Below are positions 47,117-57,765 of a stretch of 64,000 bases of DNA, in pieces (position 1 is the stretch's first letter; each line of letters begins with the position of its first letter). Location: positions 1,364,001-1,428,000 of the forward strand of contig NW_026944386.1 of the NCBI RefSeq assembly GCF_033439725.1, in the 5' to 3' direction. This stretch comes from Neurospora tetraspora (lineage: Eukaryota > Ascomycota > Sordariomycetes > Sordariales > Sordariaceae). The notes under the pieces are model-generated. The model did not search any database. It worked only from the letters and a program-made list of their open reading frames with translations, and was not told where the DNA came from. The translations under genes and the position numbers were made by a program.

Positions 47117-48000
47117 TTTGGTAATATGTAATATAATAGCACCTATCTATAATTCCAACAGGTAAATCAATTACCTAGGAGCTTGGATCGTATAGCCAGC
47201 CTCTAACAATTCGTCTGAGCAAGCAGGTATTTACTATAGCCCGGCCTTAGTCTCCATCGTCTCGTCTAATCGATTATATTACCAATCCGACCACCAATGT
47301 CACTAACGTACGCATCAGATCTGGGCGCCAATACTACTACACTAGATTATCTTTCCGTATATTAGAAGTCTAACGGCCATGACCCAGTGGCATACATCAG
47401 ATCCCAGCCAATACTGCAAGCGCAGCGCTTGAAAATACATCGCTTCGTCGCACTACCAATTAACATAGCGTACTAACCAACAGACAAGCAATTGCCATCG
47501 ATCGCATCGCATTCAATTGCCATCGCATCAATCGCATTGCATCCCGCCCCGGCGCGCAGCGCCGGGCCGCCGGGCAGCGGTACAGTGCCGGGTCGGGTAC
47601 AGCGAACAGCGCGCAACAGCGGGGTAGACCGTGCGCCTGGGCGCTGGTGGGCGGAAGCGTAGGGGCAGGATCGGGGCACGCACTATAGCTAGTAGGTCCG
47701 TAGAAAAAATCAGATCTGGTTCGCACAGTCCAGGCACCAGGTGCACGCTCGCACGCACGCATATGCACGCATTAATCGCGACTTCCTAACATATCTAGCG
47801 ACCGCCCACGGTCGCAGGCAAGACTACTAACAATTGGGTATAGGAACCCAATTACTCCTACTAAATGTAGCCGGTACCAACGGTTCTGGGACGGTTCGCT
47901 CTAAGTAACCGTATAGAGACGGTTTTTCACCAAGGGACCGGAAGGAGCTATGAACCGTCGAGGGACTATCACTACACGGTATGCTCAGATGGGGGTCCGG
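47117..48000. other. Non-RIP segment with a GC-rich core
   Basis: 47,150-48,000 has normal composition and a GC-rich core at about 47,536-47,690 (gcgcagcgccgggccgccggg). A run of attgccatcgcat-type short repeats precedes it (47,490-47,540), and direct gcacgc repeats follow (47,745-47,770). The minus-strand frame across the core (47,460-47,768) is a side effect of GC richness. It could be an LTR of an element not otherwise represented here; no target duplication was found. Confidence 0.4.
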
Positions 48001-51000
48001 CAGCTATGTAGCAAGCAGAAATAAAAATAACCGTAATAATAGGGGCTACATATTTTATTAATTACGTCCGTAGTCCTAAGAGAAATTACGCAATTCTAAT
48101 TATAGTAATCTCGATACAAAACGTAAAGAAGGCCCTCGCGCCAAAAAAATTAAAAACAAAGGCTAAACTTAAAAAAACCATCCCTATAGAGTTCTATAAC
48201 CTTATACCGTTATTTATAAAGTTGGAAAGAAATAAATTAAACCCGTATAAACCTAGTATTAACTACTATATTAAAATTAAAAAGGATATAAATAAGAACA
48301 ACCTTCTAATATTAGTAGGCTTACTATATAATCTATTCCGTAAAGAGCTCCTAATATTAAAGAAGACGCTAAGAGACCTACTTAATAAAAATTTTATTAA
48401 ATTTACCCGTTCAGAAATAGCGGCTCTTATAGTATTTATAAGGAAGCCGGGAGGTAATTTATATTTCTATTATAACTATAAAAGTTCAACACTATTACTA
48501 AACCCAACCAATACCCTTTCCCCCTTATGAAAGAGATACTTTAAAATTTAAAGGGCATTAAATAATTAATAAAAACTAATATTGTATAAGCGTTCTCTAA
48601 AATTAGGATAGCGATAGGTAAAGAGTAAAAAACGGCCTTCATTCCGCAATTCGGACTATTCGAATAAATAGTTACCCCCTTTAATTTTAGCAACATTCTA
48701 ACTACCTTTTAAAAATATATCAACTCTATTTTAAAAAAATATTTAAATAACTTCGCTTCTATATATATAAACGATATCCTTATTTACTCTAACGGTTCCC
48801 GTACTAATTATATACATAAAGTCTATTTAGTCTTTAAAAAATGAAATAAAGTTAATTTAGACTTCAGTCCTAATAAATGTAAATTTATGATATAAGAAAT
48901 TAAGTATTTAAAATTTATCGTATACGCGGGTATAAATATAGAAGCGGTCCCCGAAAAAATCTATATAATTAAAGAATAGGAAGTATTTAAATTTCAAAAA
49001 GAAATTCAAAACTTCCTAAACTTCGTAAACTATTACCGTATTTTTATTGAAAATTTTTCCGAAATCGCCGGTCTTCTAATAATACTTACTAATAAAAAGG
49101 TTAAATTTTTATAGAAGAAAAAGTAATAATAAATATTCAATATAATAAAAGATTTATTTATTAAAACGCCTATCCTCGTAGAATTCGACCCCAAGCGCCT
49201 AACCTTCTTAATAACCGACTACAACGGATTTATATTAAGAAAAATACTTACGTAAAAGGTCGATAACCGTAAATATACTATCGCCTTTTACTTTTAGAAA
49301 TTAACTTCAACAGAACGTAATTACCCTATCTATAATAAAGGGATATTCGCTATTATCTGCTACCTCGATTAATAGTCGGCTAAATTCCACTCCTACCGCT
49401 AATTTACTATTTAAACCGACTATAAGAACCTAAAATACTTTATAGAGCGGTAACGCCTATTTAAACACTAAGCCCACTAGGTTAAAGAACTCTTACAAGT
49501 TAATTTCGATTTAATTTACCGCCCTAATAAAGAAATTATAATATTAAAGGCTTTCTTTAAACGGGAATAAAATTACCCTAACGGCACAAATTTAAAAGTT
49601 AAGGATTTACAATTTATACCGGCTAAAATTATATATAAATATATACGAATAGCTACAATTTCGACCGAAAGGGAGGCTATAAAAATACTTAATATCAAAA
49701 CTTTTAATAATCTAAATTTGTAAAAACTTTAGAACTAAATTATATTTACGGATATTACTTATTAAAAAGCCTACCGAACGGTAAAAAGAAGCGACCATTC
49801 CTTCCCCTCAAATACTAATCTCTAACTATAAATATTTAAATACAATATCGACCCCTAAAGAAAACTTACGTACAAAAATAAACTCTAAATCTCGGGATAG
49901 CTAGCAATTGAAAAAATAAATTCTTAAACCTAAAACCCCTATAATAAATTACAAATATAAATCATTTAACGAATTTACAATTCTAAAATCGTTAACTACT
50001 CTAAAAAAGAAAATACTATCGCTACTATCGCTAAAAACTTCTACTAACCGTTATTCCAAACCCAAATCCAATGTTTCCTCAAGAATTATAACGTATATAA
50101 CCGTACTAAATAATAGAAAACGCACAAGTACAGACTCCTCAAACTATTAAATATCTCCGACCGCTTCAATAAATATATATAAATAAACTTCATTACTAAT
50201 TTACCGTTAACTTATAACTTCCGCAACCTTTAGGTTATCAAGGACCGTCTTAATAAAAAAATCATTCTAAAGCCTATAAAAAAATATAACTACTAAAGAA
50301 TATGCAGAACGGTTTCTCTAATACTTTAATAAATACCACTAGTAGCTAAAATCTTTCGTTAATAATAAAAGAACCAACTAAACGAACGAATTCTAAGCCC
50401 ATCTCTACCTTCTTTTAAATAATAACTAAAACTTCAATACAATATACTACCTACAAACGGACGGAAGCCCCGAAACAATACACTAAAAAATATTAACGTT
50501 CTTATAAACATATATTAACTAATAATAAAATAATCAAGACCGCTAATTCCTTACTATTTAAATAATTATTAATAACTATATTAACTCTTCTATTAATATC
50601 TTACCCTTCTTCGTAATTCATAATTACTACCCTAATATTATTATCCCCGTAGTTCACTCAATAATTCCCTCGAAATTAAGCTCCCTTAAATAACGAACTA
50701 AAGAATTTATTTAAAAATTTTAATAAATTACAAACTTATACCAAACTTTAATTGAAGCGGCTACGCAAAAGATAAAATAATAAATAAATGAAAAAAGGCG
50801 CCCAATTAATAAATTCCAACCCGGAAATAAAATCTAATTAAATTTAAGGAACTTCCTAATAACTAAGCATAAATTTTTTTAAATTAATTATATACTAAAT
50901 ATACCGTTACTAACGTTTCTTTCCCGTATATCGTTATTTTTAACGTACTTAAAAAAATCCTACGAATTTCTATATAAACTAAATAAAGAAAATAGAAAAA

Positions 51001-51400
51001 TCCCCTCTCTTTACTTAAAAACGCGCTAATCCCTAACCTCTTACTATCGTAGTAAATAGTAAAGAAAAATATAAAGTAAACAAAATCCTATATACAAAAA
51101 ATATAATTATAAGATAGGGTTTTATTAGAAAGGTTTTAATTAAATAAGTAGGCTATACGAAATTTACGTAGGAACCCCTAAAAGAATTCTAGGAGACTAA
51201 AGCCTTAAACCTCTTTAAAGTAAAATATAATCCTATTATAACTAATAATAAACTCTAAAAGTAATATTATATATAGGAAATAATTAAATAAAAAGAAATA
51301 TATACCTAAAGGGAAAATCTTCATTTCCGAAAACGAATCGAAGCCGTAACTACTATTAAACTAACGCCCACCCCTCTCCTACTAACGGCCCTAAACTTAT
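48001..51400 (+). mobile_element. Gypsy pol relic (RT, RNase H, integrase)
   Basis: Plus-strand readings follow Gypsy pol order: the pre-RT and RT region from about 48,180, including an open 102-codon stretch at 48222-48530 with NFIKFTRSEIAALIVFIRKPGG. An YINDILIY-type RT site lies near 48,760-48,790, then RNase H (about 49.1-49.6 kb) and integrase (about 49.7-50.6 kb). A C-terminal pol tail runs to about 51.4 kb. No LTR was located at either end. It is a heavily RIP-damaged, old fossil, different in sequence from the nested Gypsy. Confidence 0.72.
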
Positions 51401-53380
51401 AAATACAAATAAAAATATAAATAAATATTTAAATAATATTATCCTCCTTATCTCCTATTTTTACATCCTTTATATTACTTATACCCTCCCCCTTACTCCT
51501 ACCCTCCTCTTTACTACTATCCTCCTCCTCCGTACTAAAGGCAACAATAATAAAGCTACTTAATTAATACAATACAACTTCTAAAAAGGCCAAGCAATTT
51601 TCTAAAGCCTCAAAAGCTATAATACAGGCGCCTATAATACAATTTATTAATAACAATATCGAAAGTCTCCCTAAATATAATTAGGATCCTTTTATTATAA
51701 TATTAAAAGAATAAAAAAAAAGAATAAAAGATAAGGGGCTATATTTACAAAGAAACGTTAATATAGCCCTCAAATTTAAAAGTAGTATAAATATTAATAA
51801 ATTAACGAATAATAATACGCGCCTCTATAATGCAACGAATAATAAGGAAATATTTAATATATTTTACGCCACTATCATAAATAATAAAGAAACCCTTACA
51901 ATTAATAATGGGTAGCGCTTCCTAAATGTAAATAATGAATAATAAATAACTGGGAATAAGAACGCAAATATAACGAACATAAATATACTAAATATAAATA
52001 TAGTCCGCCAAAGGGTAGATATACTCCTTATTAAAGAGGGCGCAATAGTAGTAAACCGGCTCCTCGGCCGGAGCAAGCTCATTAATACCCTAAATAAAAA
52101 TATTTAAATTAATAGCGGAAAAAGAAAATAATAAACAACCAAAAAAAAACCCTTACAAATTCGATAACGTAGAATAAGGCCTCGATATTTACTATATAAG
52201 TAACGTAAATAATATAACGGGCCTCCTCAATAATAAAGCGGGCCTCCTCAATAATAAAGCGGGCCTCCTCCTTGTCCTCTATAGTACAGAGGGCAATTTA
52301 AACGGTAATAATAGTCTCCTAAATAATAATAATTACAACCTAGCCCTCGTAGGCGGCGGTCTCCAATTCGCGAATATAAGCGGCGGACAAAGTATTATTA
52401 TAATTACCGGGCGGGCAACCGCGCGAGCGAACACTAGGAATAATAAAGCCAGTAAGGGATAATAATATTTATTATTTTTATTTCTAATTACGGAAAGAAA
52501 TTAATATAAATTCGAATTAAGGGCAACCGCGATTAAAAATACGAAATTAATAGGGAAAAAGCGGAAAGGGTAATAATATTTATACAAATAGGAGGCGTAA
52601 TAATAACAGGGGTAGCGACGAAAATAGCGTCAATAGGAACGGGGAAATTATTATTAATATTATTATTATAGAAGGAAAGAAAGAGGAAAAGGAAGGAAAA
52701 AAGGAAGGAAACGTAATTATAATTATAACCGTATTTGAATAGGGCAACCGGTAGAATAAAGGGTAGCGCTATAGACTAGTAGGGGGTAATATTATAAGAC
52801 TGCCGCCTAAAAGTTCCAATCTAGAAGCCTTCTAAATATACGCCCTCATCGTAACCGCGGTCACTACGTACGTCCTTATATATAAGAATACAGCCCGCTC
52901 TCCCTTCTATATATCTAGATTCTTCTTCTCTTTATCGAGCCTTTTCAATACACATTTTGCCTTGCACCTATGCCAACTGTGCAAGAACCATAACACTAGC
53001 AAGCACTTTTACTACAGCCTCAAATTACAAAAATTCCAAAATTCTAAATTTCTTAAAAGATTTAATAATTTAAAGTATTTTTATATTTAAGAGATCTTAT
53101 ATGATCGCTATAAAGGGTTTATTTTTGATATAACGATTGAAAAATTTTGAAAGTTCTGGTACTACTCTTGGGGAAGAATTTGCGCCCTTCCTAAAGTATT
53201 AAACTTTAAACTTTTAAATTAGAATATAAAATAATAAACATTATAGTATAAAATAACGCTATCTTGATTATAGTAGCTATAAACTACGTAGAACAAATCA
53301 ATAAAAAATCCAAGCCTATATACGAATTTTAATACCGTATACTTATAGCGGGATATTAAGTTTTAAGTTTTAGTCCCCGT
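51401..53380 (+). mobile_element. Element remnants with gag-like reading and an LTR-like end
   Basis: From 51.55 to 52.1 kb a plus-strand reading is long, polar and Asn/Lys/Ile-rich, gag-like in style. A 21-bp direct repeat (aataaagcgggcctcctc) occurs nearly three times at 52,216-52,280. Around 52,860-53,000 a TATATATAAG promoter-like motif followed by pyrimidine-rich sequence looks like part of an LTR. No firm family or limits. Confidence 0.35.
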
Positions 53381-53382
53381 GC

Positions 53383-53428
53383 GAATAGAGTTTTATCCCC
53401 GTGCGAATAGAGTTTCTCTTAATAAAAC
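53383..53428 (+). repeat. Terminal fragment related to the MITE at 58135-58648
   Basis: Two copies of a CCGTGCGAATAGAGTTT-like motif end in gtttctc, matching the right end of the MITE at 58135-58648, where CACGTGCAGATAGAGTTT is doubled in the same way. Only one end is present. Confidence 0.55.
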
Positions 53429-53459
53429 ATAGGATCGATAAACGCTCTAAGCGAACCGT

Positions 53460-54010
53460 TATCGTTACAAACTAAATTTTAAAGTTAGAAACCGCATCTT
53501 TATTATCAAAAAGAATTAATCAACCGATCGAGCTAATAATAAACTAAATTCTTTACAAACCGGGATCCTATACCCAATTAAAACTATAAAAGGATATTTA
53601 TACGAATTAAATCTCCTTACTTCTTAGCGAGGGAGAAGGGTATTTTATATAGATTGCCTATAGAAAGACGATAATAATCCCTTACTAGGGTAGGCTAAAT
53701 TAAACCTAATAGGAGAAATTATTACCGAAGACGGATAAGAGGAATAGGAGGTTTATAAAGTACTATCCTCGAAAGTTACGGATAATAAACTTTAATATTA
53801 GGTAGAATAGAGAGGTTAGGACCCCGATCCGGAATAGTACCTAGCGGACGGTTTTAAGAATATAGTAGAAATATTACGAAATTTCTATTAAGAACACTCT
53901 AAGAAACCGGGACTATTAAAGAAATTAGACTATTAATTGAAAAATATTACGGATAATTACGACGAGGACAACGCTCCGGTAATAATTAAAAAAATAATAC
54001 GACGGAAGAG
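53460..54010 (+). mobile_element. Gypsy pol C-terminal fragment with chromodomain-like reading
   Basis: A plus-strand reading at about 53,740-53,930 has the spacing of a chromodomain: an acidic start, a short beta hairpin, then a helix with KNIVEILRNFY, followed by a Lys/Pro-rich tail. Such domains end integrase in chromoviruses. It is a broken fossil without LTRs and may be the tail of the Gypsy relic to its left. Confidence 0.45.
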
Positions 54011-54294
54011 GATTTGAGGAGGAGATTATTAAATTTTTCGATAGGAGGAGATTATTTATTTATATATAATTATAAGCGGTCGATAGGATAGTAAACTTTA
54101 ACGACCAAGTTAGTAACGATCGTAAAATTGGCCGGATAGTACAATAACAATTATATGTCTCTACCTCGAAAGTCTTACTATACCTAGAAAGCAATGCGTC
54201 GTAGGTTCAAAACAGGCTTGTATTACCAAATCTTTTTATATTTTTAGTTTCTTTTTCGGCTCTAGGTCTAAGCCTTTAATAAGAAGGGGGGGTA

Positions 54295-54932
54295 CCCGTG
54301 GGTGTGAGGCTGGCTTATGTAAAGGAGGCTGGCCAGACTACACCCACTCTCTTGCAGAGAGTGGGCCACTAAATTCTGGGACACCACTTTAATATGGGAC
54401 AGTCCAAATTGTATGGGAACAGCACCAAAAAATGTATGGCAATCAAGAAGGAAAAGCCATAGCACTACGACAATAAGGATTTGAAAGATGCAATTTGAAT
54501 GAGAGCTTCGAGGAAGTATAAGAGCTACTTTGGGAACTTTTTAAGAAGATCCGATACCCGGGGGTAGTGTCATTTACAAAAAGGACGGACATTTCACCAA
54601 ATGTGATGCATCGTCTAACACTAGAATACTAAGGAACAGTATAGGATTTCGATGTTACACTAACTCCTCTGCTTTAGAAAAATCTCTCAAAATTCTATTA
54701 TCTTCATTGAACTCTATGGATCATTCGTTTTTATTTTCATCTTTGCAGTTACTTTGGTCGTGGCGTTGTCTCTTCATCGCTCTTCAGACCAACACTTTTC
54801 CTAGCTTTTTCCATACAATTTGGGCTGTCCCATATTAAAGTGGTGTCCCAGAATTTAGTGGCCCACTCTCTGCAAGAGAGTGGGTGTAGTCTGGCCAGCC
54901 TCCCTTATATAAGCCAGCCTCATACGCACGGG
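54295..54932. mobile_element. MITE with 122-bp terminal inverted repeats, TA target
   Basis: 638 bp, flanked by TA (54293-54294 and 54933-54934). Ends CCCGTG...CACGGG extend into inverted repeats of about 122 bp with only a handful of mismatches. Each repeat contains its own palindrome, CCCACTCTC-TTGCA-GAGAGTGGG. The interior of about 390 bp codes for nothing recognisable. A TA duplication points to the Tc1/mariner superfamily, though the long repeats are unusual for it. It shows no RIP signature. A full-length partner supplying transposase is not in the window. Confidence 0.85.
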
Positions 54933-54977
54933 TAATATTATAACCCAAAACTATAACATCCCAAAAGTGTAATTATC

Positions 54978-55149
54978 TAATGGAGGCTGGAAGGCGACAA
55001 CGAAAAGGGCTTGATTGTAGTTGTCTAACGGAAGAGGAGAAACGGAAACCAGGGCAGCCTAAATACCTGGAAGGGAGTGCCGGTAATGGAACGGCCCAGT
55101 GAATGGGCAAAGCCGGTGAATGGGCGGCCCAGGGCACGGACTTCCAACA
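54978..55149 (-). mobile_element. Solo LTR, 172-bp family, copy 2
   Basis: Inverted copy of 39311-39482 with about one difference in 172 bp, and its own target duplication TTATC (54973-54977 and 55150-55154). It lies 45 bp from the MITE. Near-identity with normal composition implies a recent arrival. Confidence 0.9.
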
Positions 55150-55366
55150 TTATCACATACCTGCGTACCGCTTTCGCAGAACGTATACCCTAGCATTGGA
55201 TCCACCCAAGTAGGCCCTAAAAGTTCTAGCGCGCACATACTTATTCTCGTGCAGCCAGTTTACCTTTACACTTTTCCTCCTTCTTTCTTTAGTTTTAGTT
55301 TTGTATTTAATTTGCGTTATTTTCCTATTTGAGCTGGCTTTCTCTCGTGAATGTGCGTGCCCTCAT

Positions 55367-55990
55367 AGTGGCGTTTGTACTTTCCTCGATGTGCCCCGCT
55401 GATTTGGCTGGCGCGAGTACAATTGAAAGTAATGCGCGATTGAATATAACGTGTAAAAGTCGTGCAAATATTCGTGTAGTCGTTAGAAAGCTTAATATTA
55501 ACGATTCTAAACCTTTCTGTTGGAGGTGTCCCGTGTCACGTGCGGCCAGCCATGGCTCCCTTCTCCCTTGACTGGCCATGGCCCCACCGCACAGGGGCCT
55601 CCCATGCCCTACTTTTAGACGTCCAGACTTTACACATAGTCTGACCTCTACTCTACTCAATACATCACCATCATCATTGATTCGTTCGTTGTCGTTCAGC
55701 CTATTCACACTTTCTTATTATTGTACGATCGTTATAGCGATAAAAGGTTGAAGTGTTAGGTCACGGTACTAACGTTAATGATATTGAAGTGGGGTTTATA
55801 CTTACTTCGCCCCGTTGATTATTCCGACCCTAAAGTGATGCGCGATTGAATATACCCTACTAAAATCGTATAAACAGTCGTTGGATTCGTTTGAAGGTTT
55901 GAAATTAAAAGATATTAAAGATTCTAAATAATTCCTAGTATTATACGATAATTGTAGCAAGTGAAGGTTGAAGGTAGTATTATTGATTGA
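55367..55990 (+). repeat. Diverged tandem duplication, first unit split by a solo LTR
   Basis: 55,367-55,517 (continued at 55,715-55,765) resembles 55,790-55,990. Shared landmarks are a ccccg-tgatt segment, an exact tgcgcgattgaatata match, gattctaaa, and a tattgtacgat or tattatacgat segment followed by gaaggttgaa or aaaggttgaag. Similarity is patchy, so the duplication is old. Function unknown. Confidence 0.6.
55518..55709 (+). mobile_element. Solo LTR, 192-bp family, copy 2
   Basis: Same length and ends (TGTTGGAGG...TTCACA) as 13961-14152, about 97% identical, with target duplication CTTTC (55513-55517 and 55710-55714). No RIP signature. Confidence 0.88.
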
Positions 55991-56569
55991 AGGTATTGAA
56001 GTAGAAAGTGGAGGTAGAAAGTAGAGATAGAGGTCCGCCGATTTGCCGGGAGTGTTAGAATTGCCGGGAAGTAGAGGTGGCCGCGCTAATTTGTTAGGAT
56101 TGCCAAGATTATTAGAAATAGTTGTACAGTCGTACACAAGCTGCAAAAGCCGCCCGCCCGGTCGTATCGGGTTAAATACTACAATAATACCTATACCCGC
56201 ATTTTACGTTATATTTCTTAATAAAAAATATAAGAGAATTAGACGATTTCATTGTATTTGATGACATTTTTTTATATTTTAATGTATGTAGATTTGATCG
56301 AGCTATGTCAATCCGAAGGTCTCGAAATATAATATAGTTTGCGTTACTATTGAGACTGTGTCTTGCTTAGTGTTAGAATTTCCTTTTTGGTTTACTAAAA
56401 CGGGTATTTCTTTTGCATTTTGGATTGTAATAAATAGAATCGCCGCGCCTTCCGCACTTCGATGTAGGGCCCATAGACCCACGACCTCTAGTGTGGAGAA
56501 CCATAACACTTTTTGGGCCCCGGACATCGAATCTCGTAAAGGCATAGGCGCTTCAATAATATTCTATAA
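55991..56569. other. Unassigned region of near-normal composition
   Basis: No gene recognised. 55,960-56,160 is purine-rich (gaagta, gaggta and gccggga motifs). 56,440-56,540 is GC-richer. Short frames on both strands are not convincing. It may include the outer part of the LTR annotated next. Confidence 0.35.
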
Positions 56570-56750
56570 ACAGAAAAGGGGGAAAAGTCTAATTGTAAAG
56601 CGGGGTTGCAGACTATAGCCCTTTAAAAGGGGCTGTAGCCACGTATACGGCGGTGCAGAGGTGCAGCGCCGATGCGAGCTACAGGGCATAAGCTATAAGC
56701 AATTAGGCTACGGAGCTTAATACAAACCTCTGGGCGGTAGCCGCGTAACA
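56570..56750 (-). mobile_element. LTR segment, TGTTACG family, minus orientation
   Basis: On the minus strand it begins TGTTACGCGGCTACCGCCC at 56750 and matches 61675-61880 in inverted orientation for about 180-200 bp. The match ends near 56,550-56,570 without a clear CA end, so the outer limit is uncertain. It is an LTR remnant of normal composition. Confidence 0.65.
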
Positions 56751-57765
56751 TTTGTATAGGGTATAAAAATAATATATATTATATTAAGTAGCTTAAAATG
56801 GAATTAAAATATATACAGTATATATTAATAAATTGGGTAAATAAAAGCCTTTATAAAACCAAAAAACCCTTTATCGTTTTCAAATTTTAAAAGCCATTTA
56901 ATATTAAAAATATGTTTGTTAATTTGTTTGTAGCTTACCGAACTAAACAAACTGTTTTTGGAATATTTAGAAGACAAGGACTTCAACTTTATAATTAGTT
57001 TCCTAATTATATAATATTTAACTTAGAGGATTTATAAGAGGAAAAGATTTACCGAAAGGGAAATAGTTTTAAAATAATAAAAGTTTACTTATTAATATTG
57101 TTACTAATTTAAAACCTTTCTATATACATTATAGACAATTCTACCCGTCGTCAACTCCTCTATATACCTCAAATATGTATACTCCCAAAATCCTACTAAC
57201 TAATCTCACTTTCCAACGTTACAAAATTTAATTCTATTCTCTTTATTATTAACCCTTACCGTTTTGATAGTTCTATAAAGAATAGTTTCGCGGCTATTAT
57301 ATAATATTCTAAAGACAATCTTATGAATAATTTAAAAAACAATATATTAAAATCAGAAGAATTGATTATTATAATGTTCTAATTTATAAAAATATCTATT
57401 TTATAATTTACTTTGAAAACTTATTAATAAATATAAATTATTATTTTATACCTTCTTTACAGGGGGGTTATAAAACGCAATTCTAAAATTTTCTATAATT
57501 GTTTTAAATTTTAAAGCTTTTCGTAAACATAAAAATATATATAATTTTATATTATTAAATGAAAATCAGCTAAATTATCCTCATTTAAATCCTTTCTAAG
57601 ATCGGAATTAGTAAAGTAAGGTAGATATAATTAAAAATAGTAAATTCGCTAAGTAAAGAGGTATTGAATAAATGTATTACTTTAGTAATCGGGCCCGATT
57701 CGATATAATTATAGAGTTTTAAAATTGGTAAAAAACTGATACCGGAAAGGTATCGTAGTATCACA
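56751..57765 (+). pseudogene. AT-rich coding relic of unknown family
   Basis: A plus-strand reading from about 56,910 to 57,450 is protein-like, with segments such as AYRTKQTVFGIFRRQGLQLY and LSNVTKFNSILFIINPYRF broken by stops of RIP type. I could not assign a family; a transposon gene is likely. The rest is AT-rich without signal. Confidence 0.35.

Noticed and set aside
47460-47768. 102-codon minus-strand frame over the GC-rich core
   Set aside because: Long frames are expected by chance in GC-rich DNA, three frames overlap, and none shows a domain.
54176-54225. B-box-like GGTTCAAAACA that might mark a tRNA or second SINE
   Set aside because: No A box at a suitable distance, no acceptor pairing and no target duplication were found.
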